Positions 1-5,275 of a stretch of DNA of 5,275 nucleotides are shown here, one piece after another. The DNA comes from an uncultured Collinsella sp. (GTDB lineage: Bacteria > Actinomycetota > Coriobacteriia > Coriobacteriales > Coriobacteriaceae), in assembly GCA_902491415.1 (NCBI GenBank), contig CABUHP010000133.1:1-5275 (forward strand), written 5' to 3'. The notes below the pieces were generated by a model. That model saw only the letters and a program-made list of their open reading frames with translations. It was not told where the DNA came from and ran no database searches. Position 1 is the first letter of the stretch. Each line of letters starts with the position of its first letter. The translations under genes and the position numbers were made by a program.

Positions 1-6
1 AATCGT

Positions 7-27
7 AGCCCGAGACGGGCCCGGGCT
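7..27. terminator. GC-rich hairpin, possible terminator
   Basis: Bases 8-12 (GCCCG) and 16-20 (CGGGC) form a perfect 5-bp stem with a 3-base loop. An alternative 6-bp stem pairs AGCCCG (7-12) with CGGGCT (22-27). Neither strand has a clear T-tract next to the stem, so an intrinsic terminator is only one possibility. It could end a transcript from a gene to the left of the window, or the leftward hyp/phosphatase transcript. Confidence 0.2.
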
Positions 28-111
28 GACAATTTCGACTGTAATGGACGTTCTTAAATGACCAGGCGGCAGTTGGGGACATTCCTTGTGCTAGCGTTGC
101 ATCGAGTGCTT

Positions 112-250
112 GGGAAACCGCGACCCGGTTTTTGGCCGAATAGTGGGTCGCATTTTCCGGATGGGGTGGGTTGCGGAAAGTGCGACCCGGAATATTGCTC
201 TGAAACGGGATGCGGTTTCCCTGATGCTCCAAAACGGGATGCGCTTTCCG
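112..250. repeat. Five-copy, regularly spaced 15-bp intergenic repeat cluster
   Basis: Five copies of a 15-bp element with consensus GGG(T/A)(C/T)GC(A/G)NTTTCC(G/C) lie at 112-126 (-), 145-159 (+), 174-188 (-), 207-221 (+) and 236-250 (+). The starts are 33, 29, 33 and 29 bp apart, so the spacers are 18, 14, 18 and 14 bp. This is the signature of a diverged tandem 62-bp unit made of two elements. Copies 2 and 3 form an inverted pair that differs at one base and could fold into a 15-bp hairpin with a 14-base loop. The spacers are only weakly alike. The cluster starts 42 bp beyond the stop of the phosphatase gene. It resembles an REP/BIME-type extragenic palindrome family. I have the impression of similar intergenic sequences in Collinsella genomes, but cannot confirm that here. 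Confidence 0.7.
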
Positions 251-291
251 CGCGGAAGAATTGTCGCAGCTGCGTTAAGCAGTGTCGCTCG

Positions 292-960
292 TTACTCGCC
301 CAGAATCAGCGCCGCGAGCTCTGCCTGGGTGTCCACCACGTAGTCGGCGCCGGCGGCTTCGAGCTCTGCTCGGCCGCGGAAGCCCCAGGTGACGCCGGCG
401 CTCTTAAGGCCGGCATTGTGGCCGGTCAGAACATCGACATTCGAATCGCCAACGTAGAGCGTGGTCGCCGGGTCGGCGCCCAGCTCCTCCATTACATGCA
501 GCGTGACGGGAGCCTCGGGCTTGGGTGGAAACGCGTCGACACGACCCTGCACCAGCGCAAAGCGCTCGGAACCAAAATACTTCTCGATAAGCGGAGCCGC
601 CGAGACGTGGTCCTTGTTAGTGAGCACGGCAAGCTGCACGCCCGCGGCGCGCAGGCGGTCGAGCATCTCGATCGTACCGGCATAGGGGGCGGTGTGGTCC
701 TCCTTGTGCTCGCCGTAGTAAGCCCTAAACTCGGCAAGCGTTTGCTCAAACATACGGCTGTCGCCCGCATACTCGGCAGGCATAAAGCGTTCGACCAGCT
801 TGAGCATGCCGTTTCCCACCTTGTAGCGGTACTCGTCAACGGCAAACGTGGGCCAGCCGTGCGCCTCGCAGGTATGGTTGCCGGCGGCCGCCAGGTCCTC
901 GAGCGTGTTGAGGATGGTGCCGTCCAGGTCAAAGATCACGTGGGAAAAAGCTGCTGCCAT
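292..960 (-). CDS. HAD-superfamily phosphatase, Gph/PpaX type
   Basis: This encodes a 222-residue cytosolic HAD hydrolase, the usual length for phosphoglycolate phosphatase (Gph) and PpaX-type enzymes. Motif I is FDLDGT with nucleophile D11 and acid/base D13. Motif II is the LTN segment with T114. Motif III lysine is K147 in FPPKPEA. Motif IV is GDSNVD (171-176). A helical C1-type cap lies between motifs I and II, roughly residues 17-92. The tail segment TWGFRGRAELEAAGAD is typical of Gph-like proteins. The start at 960 is chosen because AGGAG lies 5 bases upstream and translation begins just before motif I; a frame-open ATG at 1023 would add 21 unconserved residues. The gene sits 105 bp downstream of hypE in the same direction. 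The substrate cannot be told from sequence: phosphoglycolate, pyrophosphate or another small phosphate ester are all possible, so no gene symbol is given. No evidence ties it to hydrogenase maturation beyond position. Confidence 0.92.
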   Translation of the reverse strand: MAAAFSHVIFDLDGTILNTLEDLAAAGNHTCEAHGWPTFAVDEYRYKVGNGMLKLVERFMPAEYAGDSRMFEQTLAEFRAYYGEHKEDHTAPYAGTIEMLDRLRAAGVQLAVLTNKDHVSAAPLIEKYFGSERFALVQGRVDAFPPKPEAPVTLHVMEELGADPATTLYVGDSNVDVLTGHNAGLKSAGVTWGFRGRAELEAAGADYVVDTQAELAALILGE

Positions 961-965
961 GGGTG

Positions 966-970
966 CTCCT
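966..970 (-). promoter_or_regulatory. Ribosome binding site of the phosphatase gene
   Basis: Read on the minus strand, the site is AGGAG followed by CACCC and the ATG at 960-958, a 5-base spacing. It decides the start codon in favour of 960 over the ATG at 1023. Confidence 0.7.
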
Positions 971-984
971 GCCGCTTGAGTTGT

Positions 985-1013
985 AAAACGCACCCCATGA
1001 TACTGGGCATGCG
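985..1013 (-). terminator. Weak terminator-like hairpin between hypE and the phosphatase gene
   Basis: On the minus strand, CGCATGCCC (1013-1005) can pair with GGGGTGCG (996-989) as 4 bp plus 3 bp around a small asymmetric internal loop, with an 8-base loop, followed directly by TTTT (988-985). It lies 53 bases after the hypE stop and ends 24 bases before the phosphatase start. The T-tract is short and the stem imperfect, so it may be a partial terminator, an attenuator or chance. Confidence 0.25.
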
Positions 1014-1065
1014 TGCCGGGCATGTTTGGAATCTGAATATCTTTAATAGCCCTGAGCCTTTGTCG

Positions 1066-2100
1066 TTAGCAAATTCTCGGCAGCTGCTCTCCTACGAGCA
1101 TGTCGAGGATGCGGGTCGAACCCCATCCGGTGCGCACGCGCACGGCGGGGCGGGCGCCCTCGGCAAGTGGCAGCACGCGGCCGATAATCGCGGCGTTCTC
1201 GCCGTAGCGGGCGGCGCGCATGGCGGCCAGCGCCGCATCGGCTTGCTCGGCCGGCACGACGGCAACCATCTTGCCCTCGTTTGCCACCTGCAGCACATCG
1301 TAGCCGAGCATCTCGCAGGCGGCCTGCACGTCGGGACGCACGGGTACGGCATCCTCGTCGACCTCCATGGCAACATTGCTGGCCTGGGCAAACTCGTTGA
1401 GTGTGGACGCCAAGCCACCGCGCGTGGGGTCGCGGAAGCAGCGTGTGTCGGGTGCTGCGGAAAGCACATCGGCAATCAGGTGGTTGAGCGGTGCGGCGTC
1501 GCTTTCGATCGTGCTCGAAAACGCTAGGCCCTCGCGTTGGCTCATGATGGCGATGCCGTGGTCGCCCAGTGTACCCGACACCAGGATGACGTCGCCGGGC
1601 CGGCAGTTTGCGCCACTGAGCGCCACGCCCGCGGGTACCTCGCCCACACCGGCGGTATTGATATAGACGCCGTCTGCCCCGCCGCGCTCGACCACCTTAG
1701 TGTCGCCCGTGATTATGGACACGCCCGCTTCGTGCGCCGTTTCGGCCATCGTCTGCACAATCTGGTGGAGCTTATCCATGGGATAGCCCTCTTCGAGGAT
1801 GAAGCCGCACGATAGGTAGCGCACGTTGGCGCCCGAGGTCGCGACGTCGTTGACGGTTCCGCACACGGCGAGGCGGCCGATGTTGCCACCGGGGAAGAAC
1901 TGCGGCGAGACTACAAAGCTGTCGGTCGACATGGCGATGCGCCCGCTCGCGGGCAGCGTGGCGACGCCGGCGTCGTTGCCTTCGAGCAGCTCGGGCGACC
2001 CAAAGGCATCCAAAAAGACCTCATCGATGATGCGCTTCATCATCTGGCCGCCGGAGCCGTGGCCCAGCAGGACGGTGCTGTCGGTAACGCTATGGGACAT
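1066..2100 (-). CDS. hypE: Hydrogenase maturation factor HypE (carbamoyl dehydratase)
   Basis: HypE receives a carbamoyl group from HypF on its C-terminal cysteine and dehydrates it with ATP to a thiocyanate, the source of the cyanide ligands on the [NiFe]-hydrogenase iron. The 344-residue protein matches the usual family length. It belongs to the PurM/ThiL/SelD-like ATP-binding fold: the N-terminal HGSGG motif is at residues 14-18, followed by GNDAGV (41-46), STDSFVVSP (58-66) and FFPGG..G.LAVCGTVND (68-85). Downstream come GDTKVVERG and RDPTRGGLASTLNE, both hallmark HypE segments. The protein ends in PRIC with the acceptor Cys344 as last residue, so the catalytic tail is intact. The ATG at 2100 is preceded by GGAG (plus-strand 2109-2112) at 8-base spacing. 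It follows hypD by 48 bp and is very likely cotranscribed with it. Function is inferred from homology and is secure. Confidence 0.98.
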   Translation of the reverse strand: MSHSVTDSTVLLGHGSGGQMMKRIIDEVFLDAFGSPELLEGNDAGVATLPASGRIAMSTDSFVVSPQFFPGGNIGRLAVCGTVNDVATSGANVRYLSCGFILEEGYPMDKLHQIVQTMAETAHEAGVSIITGDTKVVERGGADGVYINTAGVGEVPAGVALSGANCRPGDVILVSGTLGDHGIAIMSQREGLAFSSTIESDAAPLNHLIADVLSAAPDTRCFRDPTRGGLASTLNEFAQASNVAMEVDEDAVPVRPDVQAACEMLGYDVLQVANEGKMVAVVPAEQADAALAAMRAARYGENAAIIGRVLPLAEGARPAVRVRTGWGSTRILDMLVGEQLPRIC

Positions 2101-2148
2101 ATCGAAAACTCCAATCGTGGGTGGTGCCGGTGTGCGGGTGTGTCCGGG

Positions 2149-3261
2149 CTAGTTGCGGTAGCGGTAGTACGCCGCGCAGCTGCCCTCGGAGCTCACCATG
2201 CACGGGCCGACGGGGTGCTCGGGCGTGCAGGTGCGGCCAAAGAGCGGGCAGTCGCTCGGCGTAATGGCCCCGCGCAGCACGTCGCCGCAGCGGCACCCGC
2301 GTGGCTCGACCGTCGGCTCGATGGACACGTCAAAGCGCATGCTGGCATCAAAGTGCGAAAACTCGGGACGAATGGCGAGTCCCGAAGCCGCAATCGATCC
2401 CAGCCCGCGCCACGTGGTATCGCACGGCTCAAATACCTGCTCGACCAGCTGGCGCGCCACAGGATTGCCGTCGGCATTGACGCCGCGACGGTAGGCGTTG
2501 TCGATCGCGGGTTGCCCCTCAACAACCATCTGGACCAGCATGCAGATACCCTGCAAGATGTCGACCGGCTCAAATCCCGTTACCACGCCTGGAGTCTTAA
2601 ACTCGTCGACCAAAAAGCCAAAGGGGGCCAAGCCCGTGATGGTGGCGACGTGGCCCGGCAGGATAAAGCCGTCGATGGCGGTCTCGGGGTCGTTGGCAAT
2701 GGCGCGCAACGCCGGCGGCGTGGTCTTGTGGGCGCAATAGACCGAGAAGTTCAAAAGCCCGCGCGCCTCGGCCTCCAAGATGGCGGCGGCGATGGTGGGC
2801 GTCGTAGTCTCAAAGCCCACGCCCATAAAAATGACCGGGCGATCAGGGTTTTGCTCGGCAATGTCGAGCGCGTCGAGCGGGGAGTAGACGATGCGAATGT
2901 CACGCCCTGCCGCTTTTTGCGCAGCGAGCGAGGTGGATGATCCGGGCACGCGCATCATGTCGCCAAAGGTGGTGATGATGGCGCCGTCTATGTTGGCGAG
3001 CGCGATTGCGTGATCGATGTCGCGGTTGGCGGTGACGCAGACGGGGCAGCCCGGGCCGCTCAGCAGCTTGAGCCCTGCCGGCATAATGGAGCGAAAGCCA
3101 TAGCGCCCGATGCTCACGGTATGCGTGCCGCAGACTTCCATAAGGTTGATGGTGCGGTCGCCGACAAGCTCATGAATGCGCTCGATGAGCTCGCGAGCCA
3201 GCTTGGGATCGCGGAATGCCGAGAAATCGATACCGGAGCGAGCCGGCTGCTCGGGCGCCAC
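2149..3261 (-). CDS. hypD: Hydrogenase maturation factor HypD (iron-sulfur scaffold)
   Basis: HypD is the iron-sulfur scaffold protein which, with HypC, carries the iron while its CN and CO ligands are added before delivery to the hydrogenase large subunit. The 370-residue protein has full family length. Conserved features in order: MEVCGTHT with C44, LLSGPGCPVCVT with C72 and C75, GVGFETTTP, HKTTPPA, and GFILPGHVATITG. A C-terminal cysteine cluster follows: C323, C325, C338, C345, C354 and C362, which includes the [4Fe-4S] ligands. No key motif is missing. The start is GTG at 3261-3259; its G is shared with the TAG stop of hypC (TAGTG, one-base overlap), and GGAGG lies 7 bases upstream. This arrangement implies translational coupling with hypC, in line with the two proteins forming a complex. 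Confidence 0.98.
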   Translation of the reverse strand: MAPEQPARSGIDFSAFRDPKLARELIERIHELVGDRTINLMEVCGTHTVSIGRYGFRSIMPAGLKLLSGPGCPVCVTANRDIDHAIALANIDGAIITTFGDMMRVPGSSTSLAAQKAAGRDIRIVYSPLDALDIAEQNPDRPVIFMGVGFETTTPTIAAAILEAEARGLLNFSVYCAHKTTPPALRAIANDPETAIDGFILPGHVATITGLAPFGFLVDEFKTPGVVTGFEPVDILQGICMLVQMVVEGQPAIDNAYRRGVNADGNPVARQLVEQVFEPCDTTWRGLGSIAASGLAIRPEFSHFDASMRFDVSIEPTVEPRGCRCGDVLRGAITPSDCPLFGRTCTPEHPVGPCMVSSEGSCAAYYRYRN

Positions 3262-3521
3262 TAGTAAGCCTCCGCCGGGTTGGTGGCCAGCTGGTCTTCT
3301 TCGACCAGCTCGGACATGGCATTAACAAGCTCGAGCGTTTCCTGTGCTTCCTGCTCGTCGACAATCTGGATGCCAAAGCCGGCGTGTACGAGAATATAGT
3401 CGCCAACCTGCGCCGTCGGCACGAGCCGCAGCGACACGGGGCGCTCGATGCCCATCATGTCGACGGTGGCCTTGAGGTCGTCGTCGCGTTTGACTACTTT
3501 GCCGGGAACGGCAAGGCACAT
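3261..3521 (-). CDS. hypC: Hydrogenase maturation chaperone HypC
   Basis: HypC is a small chaperone that pairs with HypD during assembly of the Fe(CN)2CO group and then escorts it to the hydrogenase large-subunit precursor. The 86-residue protein begins MCLAVPGKV, with the essential Cys2 that becomes N-terminal after methionine removal and contacts the iron. The central segment VGDYILVHAGFGIQIVDE (residues 39-56, with His46) is the family signature, followed by an acidic helical tail. The ATG at 3521 has AAGGGG (plus-strand 3528-3533) 6 bases upstream. The stop codon overlaps the hypD start. HybG, the paralogue dedicated to particular hydrogenases in E. coli, is the same family; with only one copy visible, HypC is the sensible name. 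Confidence 0.97.
   Translation of the reverse strand: MCLAVPGKVVKRDDDLKATVDMMGIERPVSLRLVPTAQVGDYILVHAGFGIQIVDEQEAQETLELVNAMSELVEEDQLATNPAEAY
3269..3273 (-). promoter_or_regulatory. Ribosome binding site of hypD inside hypC
   Basis: On the minus strand GGAGG lies within the last codons of hypC, 7 bases before the GTG start of hypD. It supports that non-ATG start and the tight coupling of hypC and hypD translation. Confidence 0.75.
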
Positions 3522-3652
3522 ATTGTTCCCCTTTTATACGCTTTGCGCTGGACGGGCGCTCAATAATCCATCAGTTGATGGTAGCGCTCGCGGGCGCTGC
3601 GGGCAAACGCGCTACACCTGTGAGACGGCGGCTTGCGGGCTGGCCGAACAGC
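3522..3652. other. hypF-hypC intergenic gap with dyad elements
   Basis: This 131-bp gap is the longest inside the hyp cluster and contains no gene. It holds CCATCA-GT-TGATGG (3568-3581), a 6-bp inverted repeat with a 2-base centre. Just beside it, GTAGCGC (3581-3587) and GCGCTAC (3609-3615) form a 7-bp inverted repeat around a GC-rich 21-base loop. On the minus strand TATAAA (3538-3533) resembles a -10 element, but the only -35-like TTGA is 19 bases away, and a start from it would leave no room for the ribosome site of hypC. The dyads could be an operator, an mRNA processing or stability structure, or chance. Confidence 0.35.
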
Positions 3653-5275
3653 CTATTGTGGCGCGACCTGTGCGAGGCGAGTGCGTGCGACTGCTGCCTG
3701 ACCGTAGGCGATGCAGCCGTCATTGACGGGTACGGTGTGGGGGACAAGGACAGTAAAGCCTGCGCTTTTGAGCTCGCGGGTGAGAAGCTGAAGCAGAAGT
3801 CGGTTCATGAACACGCCGCCCGAGAGCGCGACGGTGTCGATGCCCTCGTGCACGCAGATATCGCTGGCGATGCGCGCCGAGGAGCGCGCGACGGCGACAT
3901 GGAAATCGAGTGCGAGCCTGTCGGCGGGCGCTCCGGCTTCAATTCCTCCCAAAAGTGCCTCAAAGAGCGCTTTCTGGTCCAGAACATAGGGGCCGTCCAG
4001 CCACGATGGGCCAGATGCGAAATAGCCGGCGTTGTCGTCGGGAAAATGGGCGATTTCGTTGTCGAGCGCGCGCCAGGCGGCAGCCTCAAGCTCGATGGCG
4101 GGTTCGCCCTCGTAGGTTGCCTTGTCGCAGATGCCCAGAATCGCTGCCGCGGCATCAAAGAGACGCCCCATGCTGCTGGTACGCGGGCTGTTGATGCCGC
4201 GCTCGATCATGGTGGCTGTCACGCTGCGCGTTTGCTCGTCGAGGCTGTCCAAAAGCCGAGCGGCGCCTGGGTGCTCGAGCAGGCCGAGCTCACTGAGCAG
4301 GGCAAAGGCGTTGCGGCGGGCGTCGCGCACGGAGGCCGCCCCGCCGGGGAGCGCCCAGGTGCGCAAATGCGCGGCGCGCTCAAAGCCGCCAAGGCTGGCA
4401 ACAAGAAACTCGCCGCCCCAAATGGTCCCATCGGTGCCGGCGCCGGTGCCGTCAAAGGCGATGCCAAGGACGCGCGCGTCGGTTGTAAGCTGGCCCGCGG
4501 CGATGGCCTCGGCCATTACGCTCGCGATATGCGTATGATGGTGCTGCACCTCGACGAGCGGCAGATTGCATTTTCGCGTCTGCTCGCGCGCCCACTGGCC
4601 CGATAGATAGCTGGGGTGTACATCGCAGGCCAAGGCGGCGGGCGCCAAGTCAAAGAGATCTTCCAAGCGCGTGCGCGCGGCGTTCCAGGCATCGAAGGTC
4701 CCGCCGTTTTCAACATCGCCGATATGCTGCGACACAAAACAGGTCGCCTCGCCGTTCGTCCCTTCACGCGTGAGCGCAATCGTGGCCTTTTGTTGCGGCC
4801 CGCAGGCGAGTACGCAGGACGGAGCGCCGTCGAGCGCCGGCAACGGCAGCGGCTGGGGTGCATATCCCCGAGCGCGGCGCACGGGCATAACGGCGCCGTC
4901 GACCACGCGCACCACGGAATCGTCATAGCGCGAGAGAATCGCTCGATCGTTGCCGAGCAGCGCGTCGGCAATGCCGGCGGCAACGAGGCGCTCCCAGGCA
5001 AGATCGTCATCGGTCTCGATGGGCTCTTCGCTCAGGTTGCCGCTGGTCATGACGAGCGCGTGCATACCGTGTGACGCGGCAGCTGCAAGCAGAAGATGCT
5101 GAAGCGGGGTGTAGGGGAGCATAACGCCAAGCTCGGGCAGGTCGCGCGCGACGGACGGTGCGAGTACGAGGGCGTCGGAAGAATCGCCGTCGTTCCCGCA
5201 AACAGCCCGCCGGCGCAGCAGCACGATGGGGCGGATACTGCCGGCGAGCAGATCGCGTTCAGCATCATCGATATG
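3653..5275 (-). CDS. hypF: Carbamoyltransferase HypF, C-terminal 540 residues (5' end beyond window)
   Basis: HypF uses carbamoyl phosphate and ATP to form carbamoyl-adenylate and transfers the carbamoyl group to HypE, the first step of cyanide ligand synthesis. The frame is open to the window edge; family members are about 750-780 residues, so roughly the first 210-240 are missing: the acylphosphatase domain, the zinc-finger pair and the start of the YrdC-like domain. Visible residues 1 to about 140 finish the YrdC-like domain (PIVLLRRR, then LVMTSGNLSEEPI, then PVRRARGYAP). The rest is the Kae1-like domain: SQHIGDVE, DVHPSY, the metal-binding HHHTH (245-249), FDGTG.GTDG.IWGGE (274-289), TSSMGRLFDA, YEGEPAIELE, LSGGVFMNR and VPVNDGCIAYGQ. 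The GTG at 5224 is internal, since the homologous sequence IRPIVLLRRR spans it. The last motif reads NDGC where NDGG is usual; otherwise it looks intact. It ends 131 bp before hypC. Confidence 0.97.
   Translation of the reverse strand, partial: HIDDAERDLLAGSIRPIVLLRRRAVCGNDGDSSDALVLAPSVARDLPELGVMLPYTPLQHLLLAAAASHGMHALVMTSGNLSEEPIETDDDLAWERLVAAGIADALLGNDRAILSRYDDSVVRVVDGAVMPVRRARGYAPQPLPLPALDGAPSCVLACGPQQKATIALTREGTNGEATCFVSQHIGDVENGGTFDAWNAARTRLEDLFDLAPAALACDVHPSYLSGQWAREQTRKCNLPLVEVQHHHTHIASVMAEAIAAGQLTTDARVLGIAFDGTGAGTDGTIWGGEFLVASLGGFERAAHLRTWALPGGAASVRDARRNAFALLSELGLLEHPGAARLLDSLDEQTRSVTATMIERGINSPRTSSMGRLFDAAAAILGICDKATYEGEPAIELEAAAWRALDNEIAHFPDDNAGYFASGPSWLDGPYVLDQKALFEALLGGIEAGAPADRLALDFHVAVARSSARIASDICVHEGIDTVALSGGVFMNRLLLQLLTRELKSAGFTVLVPHTVPVNDGCIAYGQAAVARTRLAQVAPQ

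Larger units (their letters stand above)
1..291. other. Intergenic region downstream of the phosphatase gene, no convincing gene
   Basis: I see no supportable coding sequence here. Plus-strand reading frames do cross the region, but they run through a cluster of short repeats (112-250), and the longer one continues for over 1 kb antisense to the phosphatase and hypE, so I treat them as chance frames. The region holds a small GC-rich hairpin at 8-20, the repeat cluster, and a perfect 10-bp palindrome (CGCAGCTGCG, 265-274) about 18 bp past the phosphatase stop codon. No T-rich terminator is evident directly after that stop. Confidence 0.6.

Noticed and set aside
112..250. Reading the regular repeats as a CRISPR array
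   Set aside because: The repeats are only 15 bp, diverged, in mixed orientation and with 14-18 bp spacers; CRISPR repeats are longer, nearly identical and in one direction, and no cas gene is present.
110..343. 77-codon plus-strand frame through the repeat cluster
   Set aside because: It is built almost entirely from the repeats and then runs antisense into the phosphatase 3' end; no sign of coding selection.
961..1023. Upstream ATG at 1023 as the phosphatase start
   Set aside because: It lacks a good ribosome site and adds 21 residues before the catalytic motif; the ATG at 960 has AGGAG at 5 bases and gives family length.
1000..1065. A phosphatase promoter using TATCAT (minus strand, near 1002-997)
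   Set aside because: The -10 match is fair but nothing like TTGACA lies 16-18 bases upstream.
58..1527. 489-codon plus-strand reading frame antisense to the phosphatase and hypE
   Set aside because: It has no recognisable domain, covers two genes with clear motifs on the other strand, and its length is explained by GC-rich third positions creating stop-free antisense frames.
2059..2940. 293-codon plus-strand reading frame antisense to hypD
   Set aside because: No recognisable domain, low-complexity composition rich in Arg, Ala, Gly and Asp, and fully antisense to a well-conserved gene.
3533..3538. TATAAA on the minus strand as a hypC promoter -10 element
   Set aside because: The nearest -35-like TTGA is 19 bases away, and the predicted start would fall at the hypC start codon, removing its ribosome site.
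3575..4606. 343-codon plus-strand reading frame antisense to hypF
   Set aside because: A shadow of the hypF codon pattern; no domain, no convincing ribosome site.
5222..5224. GTG at 5224 as the hypF start
   Set aside because: The frame stays open to the window edge and the residues just upstream (IRPI before VLLRRR) match the interior of the HypF YrdC-like domain.

Overview
The window is a GC-rich stretch of bacterial chromosome carrying part of the maturation machinery for [NiFe]-hydrogenases. All recognisable genes lie on the minus strand and are transcribed from right to left: hypF (5' end cut by the window edge), hypC, hypD and hypE, then a HAD-family phosphatase of the Gph/PpaX type. 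The high GC content, the protein sequences and the look of the intergenic repeats suggest an anaerobic actinobacterium of the Coriobacteriia, possibly Collinsella-like. That assignment rests on recognition only, as there is no rRNA or other marker gene here.

Layout by position: 1-291 has no convincing gene. It contains a set of five diverged 15-bp elements (112-250) with strikingly regular 33/29/33/29-bp start-to-start spacing. 292-960 (-) is the HAD phosphatase. 961-1065 is a 105-bp gap with a weak terminator-like hairpin. 1066-2100 (-) is hypE, 2149-3261 (-) hypD and 3261-3521 (-) hypC; hypC and hypD overlap by one base (TAGTG). 3522-3652 is a 131-bp gap with a small dyad and a longer inverted repeat. 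3653-5275 (-) is the C-terminal 540 residues of hypF, open at the window edge.

How the genes work together (established for the Hyp family): HypF converts carbamoyl phosphate to a carbamoyl-adenylate and transfers the carbamoyl group to the C-terminal cysteine of HypE. HypE dehydrates it to a thiocyanate. The HypC-HypD complex accepts the cyanide on iron and assembles the Fe(CN)2CO unit, which is delivered to the hydrogenase large subunit. Every key residue I could check in the visible proteins is present, including the HypE C-terminal PRIC, the HypC N-terminal MC, the HypD CGTH and GCPVC motifs with a C-terminal cysteine cluster, and the HypF HHHTH motif. The pathway therefore looks functional. 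The nickel-insertion genes hypA and hypB and the hydrogenase structural genes are not in the window.

I found no previously undescribed multi-gene system. The best non-routine signal is the regularly spaced repeat cluster downstream of the phosphatase gene.
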